Program-made: the position numbers and the translations under genes
Shown: piece after piece, positions 24,872 to 33,239 of the stretch
Numbering within the stretch: position 1 is the stretch's first letter
How the letters are laid out: each line of letters begins with the position of its first letter
Source: Caballeronia arvi
GTDB lineage: Bacteria; Pseudomonadota; Gammaproteobacteria; Burkholderiales; Burkholderiaceae
Direction: 5' to 3'
DNA length: 64,000 nucleotides
Assembly: GCF_001544695.2 (NCBI RefSeq)
Contig: NZ_FCOM02000033.1
Coordinates: 1 to 64,000, forward strand
The notes under the pieces: model-generated
Seen by the model: only the letters and a program-made list of their open reading frames with translations
Database searches by the model: none
Told to the model about the DNA's origin: nothing

Positions 24872-27238
24872 TCAGCGAGCGTAGGCGCCGGCCTCCTTGA
24901 GCTTCTGGAATACGCGTTGCGGCACGAGCGGGGCTTCGGTGAACTCGACGCCGTATTCCGAGAGCGCGTCCTCGATCGCCGCGACGATCGCCGCCGCGGC
25001 CGGAATCGTGCCGCCTTCGCCCGCGCCTTTGACGCCGAGCGGGTTCAGCGGCGACGGCGTTTCGAGATGCACGATGTCGACGTTCGGTACGTCGGTTGCC
25101 ATCGGCAGCAGGTATTCGCCGAAGTTCGTCGTGGTCGGCTGTGCGTTCTCGTCGTACTGCATCCATTCGAGCGTCGCGTTGCCGATGCCATGCGCGACCG
25201 AGCCGATCACCTGGCCATCGACGATCAATGGATTGATGAGCTTGCCGGAGTCGTGCGCCATCACATAGTTGAGGATCGTGATGTGACCGGTTTCGCGATC
25301 CACTTCGAGTTCGACGACAGCGGTGCCGTTGCAATACGTCGATTGCGCGGGCGAGAAGTATTTCGTCTCCTCGAGGCCCGCGGTGAGGCCCTTCGGCATC
25401 GTGAAACCGGGCATGCCCTGCGAGATCTTCGCGAGCTGGCCATAGCTCATGCGCTGTTCGATTCCCGCGCGGCGCGCGACATGACCTTCGACGAGCAGCA
25501 GTTCTTCGGGCTCGCACTTCCACAGGTGGGCGGCGAGCGTGAGCATCTTTTCGCCGACGGCCTGCGCGGCAATGTAGACCGAGTTGCCGGCATTCACCGT
25601 CACGCGGCTCGCGAACGTGCCGACGCCCATCGAGATGCCGCCCGTGTCGCCGGTAATGACGTCGATGGTTTCGAGCGGCACGTTCAGCTGTTCGGCGCAG
25701 ATCTGCGCGAAGGTCGTCTTGTGGCCCTGGCCTTGCGGCGACGCGCCCGTAATCACGACGATGCGGCCGTTCGCCTGCACGCGCACCGTCGCGCCTTCGA
25801 ACGGTCCCATGCCGGTGCCTTCGACGAAGCTCGCCATGCCGATGCCGACGAAGCGCCCCTGGCGGCGCGCCTCGGCCTTGCGCGCAGGGAAGCCCGCGTA
25901 ATTCGCGCGTTCGAGCGCCGCCTTCTGAGTCGCCGGATAGTCGCCGCTGTCGTAGCGCAGCGGACTGCCGTCGCGATAGATGAAGCCCGCGTCATACGGC
26001 ATCTGCTCCGGCTGGATCAGATTGCGCCAGCGCAGCTCTGCGCGATCCATGCCGAGCGTGCGCGCGGCCTTGTCGAGAATCCGCTCCATCGCGAACACCG
26101 CTTGCGGGCGGCCCGCGCCGCGCACCGGCGAGGTCGCGCACTTGTTCGTGTAGACGACGTCGAGCTTTGCGCCCATCGCCGGGATCACGTAAGGGCCGGG
26201 CGTCGTCGTGATCGAGATGTACGGCGTGATGATGCCCCACGGCAGGAACGCGCCGTTGTCGTGCACCATCTCGAGCTTCACGCCGCGAATCTTGCCGTCG
26301 TTTTCGAGCGCGATGCGCACGGTCCACCACTGGTCGCGCTCCTGCGTGACCGCGAGAAAGTGCTCGCGCCGGTCTTCGATCCATTTGACGGGACGCTTGA
26401 GCGCGACCGCCGCGATCGCGACGAGCGCCTCTTCCGGATAGAACGGCAGCTTCGGACCGAAGCCGCCGCCGACGTCGTTCATCAGCACGCGCAGCTTCTC
26501 GGCATCCCATTCGAGCAGCTCGACGAGATTCTTCTTCTCGTGATGCGGCGCCTGTCCCGACGACCAGACGGTCAGCTCGCCGTTGGTCGCGTGATATTCG
26601 GCGAGATAGCCGCGCGTTTCCATCGGATGGGCGGAGCCGCGGTTCTGCCAGTACGTTTCCTCGACCACATGCGGCGCATCGGTGAAGGCCGCGTCGATAT
26701 CGCCGAAACCCATTTCGATATGCGCGACGACGTTGTCTTTCGCCTCGGTGTGGCAAAGCGGCGACTCGGGGCGCAGTCCGTCGCGGCAATCGGCGACGGC
26801 GGGCAGCGTGTCGTACTCGACTTCGATCAGACCGCACGCGTCTTCGGCGATATATCGGTTGTCCGCGACGACGAACGCCACCGCTTCGCCCGCGAACGTG
26901 ACTTCGGTCGACGCGAGCAGTTCCTGCGTGCGCTCGAAACGGATCGCCGGGTTGGGCAGCATCGAAGGCGCGCGGCCGCGTGCGCGGCCGCTCAGGTCCG
27001 CGTGCGTGTAGACGGCATGTACGCCCTTGAGCTCGCGTGCAGCCGTGCAGTCGATCGAGACGATTTTCGCGTGCGCATGCGGGCTGCGCAGCACGGCGGC
27101 CTGCAGCATGTTCGGCAGATGCACGTCGTCCACGTAGGAGCCCTGGCCTTGCAGCAGCTTTTTGTCCTCGGTGCGCATGACGCGCTTGCCGATGTAACGC
27201 TGGTCGGTGGGCGCGCCTTTCAGATCATCGATTTCCAT
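24872..27238 (-). CDS. Molybdenum hydroxylase large subunit (CoxL/XDH family)
   Basis: A 788-residue molybdopterin-binding subunit. It has the family motif DVGGGFGPK (255-263), the active-site loop VRGAGR (372-377) and the C-terminal active-site glutamate Glu741 in KGAGEGG. The loop is of the form II type (AYRGAGR-like), not the AYxCSFR loop of true CO dehydrogenase, so it is a hydroxylase of an N-heterocycle, aldehyde or similar compound. It pairs with the small subunit four bases upstream and the FAD subunit before that. XdhC downstream probably inserts its cofactor. Confidence 0.9.
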   Translation of the reverse strand: MEIDDLKGAPTDQRYIGKRVMRTEDKKLLQGQGSYVDDVHLPNMLQAAVLRSPHAHAKIVSIDCTAARELKGVHAVYTHADLSGRARGRAPSMLPNPAIRFERTQELLASTEVTFAGEAVAFVVADNRYIAEDACGLIEVEYDTLPAVADCRDGLRPESPLCHTEAKDNVVAHIEMGFGDIDAAFTDAPHVVEETYWQNRGSAHPMETRGYLAEYHATNGELTVWSSGQAPHHEKKNLVELLEWDAEKLRVLMNDVGGGFGPKLPFYPEEALVAIAAVALKRPVKWIEDRREHFLAVTQERDQWWTVRIALENDGKIRGVKLEMVHDNGAFLPWGIITPYISITTTPGPYVIPAMGAKLDVVYTNKCATSPVRGAGRPQAVFAMERILDKAARTLGMDRAELRWRNLIQPEQMPYDAGFIYRDGSPLRYDSGDYPATQKAALERANYAGFPARKAEARRQGRFVGIGMASFVEGTGMGPFEGATVRVQANGRIVVITGASPQGQGHKTTFAQICAEQLNVPLETIDVITGDTGGISMGVGTFASRVTVNAGNSVYIAAQAVGEKMLTLAAHLWKCEPEELLLVEGHVARRAGIEQRMSYGQLAKISQGMPGFTMPKGLTAGLEETKYFSPAQSTYCNGTAVVELEVDRETGHITILNYVMAHDSGKLINPLIVDGQVIGSVAHGIGNATLEWMQYDENAQPTTTNFGEYLLPMATDVPNVDIVHLETPSPLNPLGVKGAGEGGTIPAAAAIVAAIEDALSEYGVEFTEAPLVPQRVFQKLKEAGAYAR

Positions 27239-27242
27239 CGTG

Positions 27243-27755
27243 TCACTCCGTCGCGTAGGTCGCGGGTGCGGCGGCGCGCTGATCGCGGATGCGCTGCGCG
27301 GCGAGCAAGGCCGCGGCCACGATCGGCTGATAGCCCGTGCAGCGGCACAGATTGCCCGTGATCGCTTCGCGGATTTCGGCTTCGGTCGGCGAATCCGTTT
27401 CGTTCAGCAATTCGGTCAGTGTCATCAGCATGCCGGGCGTGCAGAAGCCGCATTGCAGCGCGTGCTTTTCGGTGAAGGCTTTTTGCAGCTCGTTGAGCGT
27501 GCCGTCCGCGTGGGCGAGCCCTTCGACGGTGGTGAGCGTCCGGCCGTTCACCTGGGCGGCGAGCGTGAGGCAGGCGCGCGCGGTGCGGCCTTCGATCAGC
27601 ACGGTGCATGCGCCGCACACGCCGTGCTCGCAGCCGTAGTGCGTGCCGGTGAGTTCGAGGTCGTGACGCAGGAAGTCACCGAGCATGCGGCGCGATTCGA
27701 CTTCGCGCTCGTAAGCGGTGCCGTTGACGACGACTCTGACGGTACGAGTCTCCAT
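27243..27755 (-). CDS. Molybdenum hydroxylase small 2Fe-2S subunit
   Basis: A 170-residue iron-sulfur subunit with a plant-ferredoxin-type cluster (Cys42, Cys47, Cys50, Cys62) and a second helical-domain cluster (Cys102, Cys105, Cys137, Cys139 in CGFC and CRC). It transfers electrons between the molybdenum centre of the large subunit and FAD of the medium subunit. AAGGAGAGA precedes the ATG. Confidence 0.92.
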   Translation of the reverse strand: METRTVRVVVNGTAYEREVESRRMLGDFLRHDLELTGTHYGCEHGVCGACTVLIEGRTARACLTLAAQVNGRTLTTVEGLAHADGTLNELQKAFTEKHALQCGFCTPGMLMTLTELLNETDSPTEAEIREAITGNLCRCTGYQPIVAAALLAAQRIRDQRAAAPATYATE

Positions 27756-27769
27756 GTCTCTCTCCTTAG

Positions 27770-28657
27770 TCACTCTACGTTGTGTCTTGCGACGCGCGAG
27801 AACGCCCGTTTCAGCGCTCTTTCGGTCAGGACGCCGGCGAGATGCTGGCGGTAGTCGGTGCTCACGTGCGCGTCGGTCATCACGTCGAGCGCACGGGCGG
27901 CGTCGCTTGCGATGCGCAGCGCGCTGTCGTCCATCGGACGGCCGCGCAGGGCGGTTTCGACGTCGTGCATCCGCACGGGTCCGGGCGCGACGCCGCAGAT
28001 CGTCAGCGAAAGGCGGTCGATGTTCCCTCGCGCATCGGCGGTGCAGAGCGCCGCGACGCCGACGATGGCGTAATCGCCGTGGCGCCGCGCGAACTCTTCG
28101 AAGGCATAGCCGTGGCCTTCGGGCCAGATGTCGAGCGAGATGCCGGCGAGCAGTTCGCCTTCTTCGAGCGCGGGCGTCATGTACATCAGCGCCCAGTCGG
28201 ACATCGGCAGTTCGCGATGCGTCACCGCGCCGTCTTCGTAACGCGCGATCGTCAGCACGCCGTCGAGCGCCGCGGTGAAGCAGGGCTGTTCCGACGACGG
28301 ATCGAGCTGGCACAGGCTGCCGCCGAGCGTGCCGCGATTGCGGATCTGCTTGTGGCTCACGAGCTGATACGCCTCGCGGATCAGCGGCGCGCGCTTCGTG
28401 ACGAGCGGCGACAGTTCGATGTCGCGCTGCCGCGCCATCGCGCCGATGTGAAGGCGACCGTCCCGCTCCTCGATGCGCGTCAGTGCATCGACACCGTTCA
28501 GGTCGATCAGGTGACTCGTCATCAGATAGCGGAAGTTCATCATCGGCATCAGCGACTGGCCGCCGGCGAGCACGCGCGCATCCTCGAGCGTGCCGAGCAA
28601 GCGCGCGGCTTCGTCGACGGTGGTCGGCGCGTGATACTGGAATTCACTGGGTTTCAT
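27770..28657 (-). CDS. Molybdenum hydroxylase medium FAD subunit (CoxM family)
   Basis: A 295-residue FAD-binding subunit with the two flavin motifs AGGQS (31-35) and GTLGGS (109-114). It passes electrons from the iron-sulfur subunit to an acceptor. The order medium-small-large is the usual order in cox-type operons; spacings are 14 and 4 bases. Confidence 0.9.
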   Translation of the reverse strand: MKPSEFQYHAPTTVDEAARLLGTLEDARVLAGGQSLMPMMNFRYLMTSHLIDLNGVDALTRIEERDGRLHIGAMARQRDIELSPLVTKRAPLIREAYQLVSHKQIRNRGTLGGSLCQLDPSSEQPCFTAALDGVLTIARYEDGAVTHRELPMSDWALMYMTPALEEGELLAGISLDIWPEGHGYAFEEFARRHGDYAIVGVAALCTADARGNIDRLSLTICGVAPGPVRMHDVETALRGRPMDDSALRIASDAARALDVMTDAHVSTDYRQHLAGVLTERALKRAFSRVARHNVE

Positions 28658-28687
28658 GGCTGCTCCACGGGTGCGACGGCCGCCTCG

Positions 28688-29392
28688 TCAATGCTGTTGC
28701 CCGGGTCTGAAAATCCGGGCGAAGAAGTTTCGGATCGACTGCCACATCGCCTTGCGCATCAGCGCGCCGGCATCGAGCGGCGCGACCGGCGCGGGAGCGG
28801 GCCGCACGCGGCGCGGCTCGGCGGGCGGCGCCGGCGCGGCGGTCTCGGCGGCGTCCTGCGGTGCGGCAGCGGCGGCGCCGTTCGGGACATCGCCGCCGAC
28901 GAGCGTGTGTGTCACCGGCTCGGCGTGCGCCGCGTCGGCCTCGATGAGCGCCGTCAGATTCTTCGCGAACTGGTTGAGCAACTGCTGCGAAAGCGCTTCG
29001 ATCATCCCCGCGCCGCGACCGTACTGCGCGACCGTGCCCGACAGGTTCACTTCAGAGACGACGTCGACTTTCGTCTTGGCGCCGGCTTCGGTGACGGCCG
29101 CGTTGATCTGCGCGTCGGCGCCGCCGCGGCCTTTGGTATCGGTGCCGCTCGCCGAGACGACGACCGTGCGGTTGGCGTCGTTCTGATCGGCGATCTTGAA
29201 TTTGCCTGCGAACTTCAGCGTGAGCGGACCGAGCTTGACGGTGAAGCCGCCCTTGTAGCTGCCGTCGGGCTGCTGTTCCTTGAGTTCCGCGCCCGGAAAA
29301 CACGGCGCGGACCGCTCGATGTCAGTCATCGTTTTCCAGACGTCGGCGGGTTGCGCATCGACGGTGAACGACGAACGGATGGTGATTGCCAT
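28688..29392 (-). CDS. CoxG-family protein (SRPBCC fold)
   Basis: A 234-residue protein: an SRPBCC-fold domain (residues 1-150, with WKTMTDIERSAPCFPGAEL), a Pro/Ala-rich linker, and a C-terminal amphipathic helix (MRKAMWQSIRNFFARIF). CoxG proteins accompany Cox-type molybdenum hydroxylases and have been proposed to recruit the enzyme to the membrane or carry quinone. GGAGG precedes the ATG at 29392. Confidence 0.85.
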   Translation of the reverse strand: MAITIRSSFTVDAQPADVWKTMTDIERSAPCFPGAELKEQQPDGSYKGGFTVKLGPLTLKFAGKFKIADQNDANRTVVVSASGTDTKGRGGADAQINAAVTEAGAKTKVDVVSEVNLSGTVAQYGRGAGMIEALSQQLLNQFAKNLTALIEADAAHAEPVTHTLVGGDVPNGAAAAAPQDAAETAAPAPPAEPRRVRPAPAPVAPLDAGALMRKAMWQSIRNFFARIFRPGQQH

Positions 29393-29470
29393 ACTGCCTC
29401 CTCGGAGCGATCGGCCCGTGCGGGCGTGCTCCACTTATCTGGTTGATTCTGCGCCGCGCGGGCTCGGGTC

Positions 29471-30265
29471 TTACTGCGCGATTCCTGTCAGGAACGCGTC
29501 GAACACGGGCGTAAAGGTCTCGCGCATGTCGAATGCGCCGAAATGCGCCGCGCCCGGAATCGAGACGAAGCGGCCGTCCGGCAGCGCATCGGCGATTTTT
29601 TGCGACACCGCCGGAGGAATGCTCGCGTCGGCGTCGCCCGCGACGACGAGCGCCGGCTTGGGCACGTCGCGCAATTCGGCCAGATTGTCGAGCCGGGAAA
29701 TCGCTTCCCAGTTTGCGCTCCAACTGAACCAGTCGTCGGCGGCGAGGCGCGCGCGGCATTTCGCGACGAGATCGGGGCGCGGCGTGTCCGTCGTGAACCA
29801 GCGCCCGATGGTTTCGTCGATGACTTCCGACATCGCGCCCTGGCGGTTCGTGTCGCCGCGCGCACGAATACGCGGCCGCACGTCGTCGGGGAAGCCGCCG
29901 GCCGTCGCGCACAAGATCATCGCGCCGACGAGCTCCGGAAACTGGATGGCGACGCGCTGGGCGACCATTCCGCCCATCGACACACCAATCAGTGCGGCAC
30001 CGGCGACGCCTTCCTTGTGCAGCACGGCGGCGACGTCGGCGGCATGGTCGGCGAGCGAGATCGTCGATGTGACCGCGCTCGAATCGCCGTGACCGCGCAT
30101 GTCGATGGCGATGACGTCGTACGACTTGGTCCAGGACTCGGAATATTCGTCCCACCAGCTCCGGTCGACGCCGATCGGATGAAGCAGCACCAGCGGCCGG
30201 CCCGTCCCGCGGCGCGAGTAGGCGATACGGCCGGCTTGAATTTCGCAGTAACTTGACTGAGACAT
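29471..30265 (-). CDS. Alpha/beta hydrolase, 3-oxoadipate enol-lactonase-like
   Basis: A 264-residue alpha/beta hydrolase. The nucleophile is Ser96 (GVSMGG), with acid Asp211 or Asp213 (GDAD) and base His241 (GAAHF). PcaD-type enol-lactonases have this length and the LLHPIGVDRSWWD oxyanion pattern. Because a PcaC-like gene precedes it, a lactone or enol-ester hydrolysis step is likely. An upstream in-frame start is possible; the chosen one begins at the conserved region. Confidence 0.8.
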   Translation of the reverse strand: MSQSSYCEIQAGRIAYSRRGTGRPLVLLHPIGVDRSWWDEYSESWTKSYDVIAIDMRGHGDSSAVTSTISLADHAADVAAVLHKEGVAGAALIGVSMGGMVAQRVAIQFPELVGAMILCATAGGFPDDVRPRIRARGDTNRQGAMSEVIDETIGRWFTTDTPRPDLVAKCRARLAADDWFSWSANWEAISRLDNLAELRDVPKPALVVAGDADASIPPAVSQKIADALPDGRFVSIPGAAHFGAFDMRETFTPVFDAFLTGIAQ

Positions 30266-30340
30266 GACGTATGCGGGAAAAGCAGGATAGGCACGCGCGC
30301 CCGACGATCGAACGCGCGAATCAGCAACGGCTCGCACTGC

Positions 30341-30736
30341 TCATGCGGCTTTGGCCTTGAGCTCCAGAATGACCGCCTTGGCGCGGCGCAGCGCTTCCGC
30401 CGCCACAGGAATGCCCGCGTACACGCCCGCCTGCAGCAGGACTTCGGCGATCTCTTCTTCGGTCACGCCGTTGTTCACTGCACCGCGTGTATGCACTTCG
30501 AACTCGTGCCAGCGGCCGAGCGAGGCGAGCATGGCGAGGTTCAGCATGCTGCGTGTCGAGCGCGTCAGGCCGGGACGGCTCCAGACGTTGCCCCAGCAGA
30601 AATCCTCGGTGAACTCGAGAAATACGGCGTCGAACAAGTGAGGCTCGGCGTTGCGCTGCGTGTGCGCCGTGCCGAGCACTTCCTTGCGGATCGTTGCCCC
30701 GATAGCCCTGCGTTCAGATGACGTGATGTCTTGCAT
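30341..30736 (-). CDS. PcaC-like carboxymuconolactone decarboxylase family protein
   Basis: A 131-residue AhpD-fold protein of the 4-carboxymuconolactone decarboxylase family, with WSRPGLTRSTRSMLNLAML, HTRGAVNNGVTEEEIAEVLLQAGVYAG and a C-terminal helix. PcaC decarboxylates a gamma-lactone in protocatechuate breakdown. Here it is the first gene of the minus-strand operon, so it may act on an analogous lactone. GAGG precedes the ATG. It is divergent from the GntR gene. Confidence 0.85.
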   Translation of the reverse strand: MQDITSSERRAIGATIRKEVLGTAHTQRNAEPHLFDAVFLEFTEDFCWGNVWSRPGLTRSTRSMLNLAMLASLGRWHEFEVHTRGAVNNGVTEEEIAEVLLQAGVYAGIPVAAEALRRAKAVILELKAKAA

Positions 30737-30767
30737 GAAAACCTCATTGGTGCAGTGGTTTGGACGG

Positions 30768-30838
30768 TTGTACGATTGTATAATCACAGACAGTATGAAC
30801 ACGCGTCGAAGTCGTGTCAATATGATTGTATTACGGGT
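30768..30838. promoter_or_regulatory. Two operator-like repeats between the operon and gntR
   Basis: TACGATTGTATAATCA (30771-30786) and TATGATTGTATTACGG (30821-30836) share the core ATTGTAT. The second is almost identical over 19 bases to an element at 31758-31776 upstream of the MFS gene. They lie between the divergent PcaC-like and GntR genes and are the likely binding sites of the FCD regulator. Confidence 0.5.
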
Positions 30839-30863
30839 CATGAAAAAGAGAGAGGGAATTCGA

Positions 30864-31577
30864 ATGTCAGAAACGCAAACGGCGGTCAAGGACGGCATGG
30901 GTACGAACAGGCAAGTAGTGCGACCGGCGGCCACGTTGCGGCAGCAGGTCATCGAAGGGCTGCGCTCTTGTATTAGCGATCTGACCTTCAAGCCGGGCGA
31001 CCGGCTCATCGAACGCGAGCTTTGCGAGATGCTGGGCGTGAGCCGGACGCTGATTCGCGAAGCGCTGAGCCAACTGGTCGCGGAAGGGCTGGTGCAGATC
31101 ATTCCGCACAAGGGGCCGATCGTCGCCGTCATCACGAAGAACGAGGCGAAGGGACTGTATGAAGTGCGCGCGGCGCTCGAGGCGCTGGCCGGGCATCAGT
31201 TCACCGAGCGGGCGTCGAACGATCAGCGTGTCGCGCTGATGCAGGCGCTGAAGGATCTCGCCGCGATCCGGGATATGACCGCCGACGGTTCGATCCTTCT
31301 GTTCCTGAAGCAGAAAGCCAAGTTTTACGACGTGATTCTCGAAGGCGCCGGCAATCCGGTGCTGACGGAGATGCTGCGTCTCGTGCATACGCGGGTCATG
31401 ATGCTGCGCGCCACGACGCTCTCGCAGGAAGGACGCCTCAAGGAAAGCTATAGCGAGATCTCGGCGATCGTCGACGCGGTCATGCGCAACGACGCCGATC
31501 AGGCCGCCGCTGCCTGCAAGCGGCATGTGCAGCAAGCCGAACGGCTCGCCGTCGAAGTCCTCGCGGACATCAACTGA
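30864..31577 (+). CDS. GntR-family transcriptional regulator with FCD domain
   Basis: A 237-residue regulator. The winged helix-turn-helix covers residues 25-90 (GDRLIERELCEMLGVSRTLIREAL) and the C-terminal FCD ligand-binding domain 95-230 (YEVRAALEALAGHQF ... AAAACKRHVQQAERLA). FCD regulators commonly repress carboxylic-acid catabolic operons until the acid or an intermediate binds. It is divergent from the UbiD/molybdenum hydroxylase run. GAGAGAGGG precedes the chosen ATG. Confidence 0.88.
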   Translation: MSETQTAVKDGMGTNRQVVRPAATLRQQVIEGLRSCISDLTFKPGDRLIERELCEMLGVSRTLIREALSQLVAEGLVQIIPHKGPIVAVITKNEAKGLYEVRAALEALAGHQFTERASNDQRVALMQALKDLAAIRDMTADGSILLFLKQKAKFYDVILEGAGNPVLTEMLRLVHTRVMMLRATTLSQEGRLKESYSEISAIVDAVMRNDADQAAAACKRHVQQAERLAVEVLADIN

Positions 31578-31589
31578 CGGAGCCTCCCG

Positions 31590-31631
31590 TCGTCCTGACG
31601 TGCGAGCGACTAGCGCCGCACGTCAGGACGA
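31590..31631 (+). terminator. 15-bp hairpin after gntR
   Basis: Bases 31590-31604 pair perfectly with 31617-31631 around a 12-base loop, starting 13 bases after the gntR stop codon. There is no strong U-tract, which is common for hairpin ends in high-GC beta-proteobacteria. It probably ends or protects the gntR message. Confidence 0.5.
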
Positions 31632-31750
31632 ATTCTCCGCTCGCCTCAGCGCTCGACAGCTCTCGTCGGCTTTCGCTTTCTCCCGCCTTTCTTCCCCTTT
31701 GCGTGGCCCTTCGGTCAGGCAGCGGTACGTTTATCAATCCGACAATACTC

Positions 31751-31775
31751 CGTATTGCAATATCATTGTATTACG
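31751..31775. promoter_or_regulatory. 25-bp dyad, probable GntR operator for the MFS gene
   Basis: The element CGTATTGCAAT-ATC-ATTGTATTACG is an imperfect inverted repeat (arms CGTA...CAAT and ATTG...TACG). Its right part repeats the element found at 30818-30836. It lies about 90 bases before the MFS start at 31866, so the same regulator probably controls the transporter. Confidence 0.5.
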
Positions 31776-31865
31776 GCATATACTCCCGGCATTGAATCGG
31801 CGTGTGCCGACAAGACTGAGTGCGTCCGGTCGTTTAAAACGATAGAAGACCAGGAGACAGCAGGC

Positions 31866-33164
31866 ATGGACACTTCGCAGGAGGTAGGCGAGCGCGTGGC
31901 GGCATCGGCCGCGGCGCCGAAGTTCCGGTTATCGCGCTATCAGTGGCTGACGCTGATTTCCGCGTTCCTCGGCTGGATGTTCGATTCGATGGACCTGAAC
32001 CTCTTCACGCTCGTGCTCGTGCCGAGCGTGAGCCAGTTGATGCACACCACGGATGCGGCGCAGATCAGCAAGATCGGCAGCTACATCATCGCGGGCAAGC
32101 TGCTGACGTGGGGTATCGGCGGCGTGCTGTTCGGTGTGGCCGCCGACCGGCTCGGCCGCTCGCGCGTCATGACATGGACGATCCTGATCTATGCCACCTT
32201 CACGCTGCTGAGCGCGTTCTCGCAGACCTGGACGCAGCTGGCGGCGGCGCAGGCGATGGCCGGCTTCGGCATCGGCGGCGAATGGGCGGCCGGTGCCGCG
32301 CTCGTCGCCGAGTCGTGGCCCGAGCGGCATCGCGCCCGCGCGATGCAGATCATGCAGATGGCCTTCGCGTTCGGATTTCTCGCCGCGGCGCTCGACAATC
32401 TGCTGCTCGGCAGCCTCGGCTGGCGCTGGGTGCTCGGCATGGGCGCCGCGCCCGCGCTCGTCACGATTCTCATACGGTTCTTCGTTCCGGAGCCGCAGCG
32501 CTGGGTAAAAGTGCGGGCAAGCGTCGACGCCGAGCCGGCCATGCAGACCTTCGCCGCGATCTTCGCGCCGGGGTTGCGCCGCAAGACGATCGTCGGCGTG
32601 CTCGTCGCGTCGGCGGCCATGCTGGGCTGCTGGGGCGGACTCACCTTCCTGCCGAGCTGGGTTCATCAGTTGTCGGTGCTGGCGTCGGATCACCGCGATG
32701 TCGGCTCGACGGTGAGCTACGCGTTCATCCTCATGATGATCGGCGCAACCCTCGGCTATCTGACGCTCATCTGGATGCTCGACGCGCTCGGCCGGCGGAT
32801 GTCGTACTTCATCTTCTCGCTCGGCTCGCTCGCCATTTCGCTCGTGCTCTTCATGACGGCGCACGACATCGCCCGCGTGCTGTGGCTGATGCCCTTGTAC
32901 GGATACTTCGTTATCGGCGCATTCGGCACCTTCGCCGCCTATTTGCCCGAGCTTTTTCCGACACGGGTGCGGGCGACCGGCCAGGGTTTCTGCTGGAACA
33001 TGGCGCGTGCGCTGACGAGCATCGGCCCGATTGCCGGCAATGTCGTCGTCGCGAAGTTCGGCTCGTTCCCTGCGGCGTCGGCGGCGGTCTCGCTCCTGTT
33101 CATCGTCGGGATGGTGTCGATCTGGCTCGGTCCCGAAACCAGAGGCGTTCCGCTCGATGACTGA
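31866..33164 (+). CDS. MFS transporter, sugar/acid:H+ symporter type
   Basis: A 432-residue, 12-helix MFS protein with FDSMDLNLFTLVLVP in helix 1, the motif VAADRLGRSRV after helix 2, and GIGGEWAAGAALVAESWP in helix 4-5. It resembles SHS/AAHS-type carboxylate transporters. The shared operator-like element upstream links it to the neighbouring UbiD/molybdenum hydroxylase operon, making it a second candidate importer for that pathway. AGGAGA precedes the ATG. Confidence 0.85.
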   Translation: MDTSQEVGERVAASAAAPKFRLSRYQWLTLISAFLGWMFDSMDLNLFTLVLVPSVSQLMHTTDAAQISKIGSYIIAGKLLTWGIGGVLFGVAADRLGRSRVMTWTILIYATFTLLSAFSQTWTQLAAAQAMAGFGIGGEWAAGAALVAESWPERHRARAMQIMQMAFAFGFLAAALDNLLLGSLGWRWVLGMGAAPALVTILIRFFVPEPQRWVKVRASVDAEPAMQTFAAIFAPGLRRKTIVGVLVASAAMLGCWGGLTFLPSWVHQLSVLASDHRDVGSTVSYAFILMMIGATLGYLTLIWMLDALGRRMSYFIFSLGSLAISLVLFMTAHDIARVLWLMPLYGYFVIGAFGTFAAYLPELFPTRVRATGQGFCWNMARALTSIGPIAGNVVVAKFGSFPAASAAVSLLFIVGMVSIWLGPETRGVPLDD

Positions 33165-33239
33165 GTGAACGACGTTGCGCGACGAACGCTGCCGACGCGC
33201 GGTCAGCGCGCGCGCCCGCAGAGATCCGCTTAAACCAGA

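Noticed and set aside
24851..27361. Long 836-residue plus-strand open frame opposite the molybdenum hydroxylase large subunit
   Set aside because: It is an Arg/His/Asp-rich mirror of a high-GC gene, with no family resemblance and no ribosome site.
24872..28657. CO dehydrogenase
   Set aside because: The large subunit has the VRGAGR loop instead of the AYxCSFR loop that carries the cysteine needed for the Mo-Cu site, so oxidation of CO is not supported.
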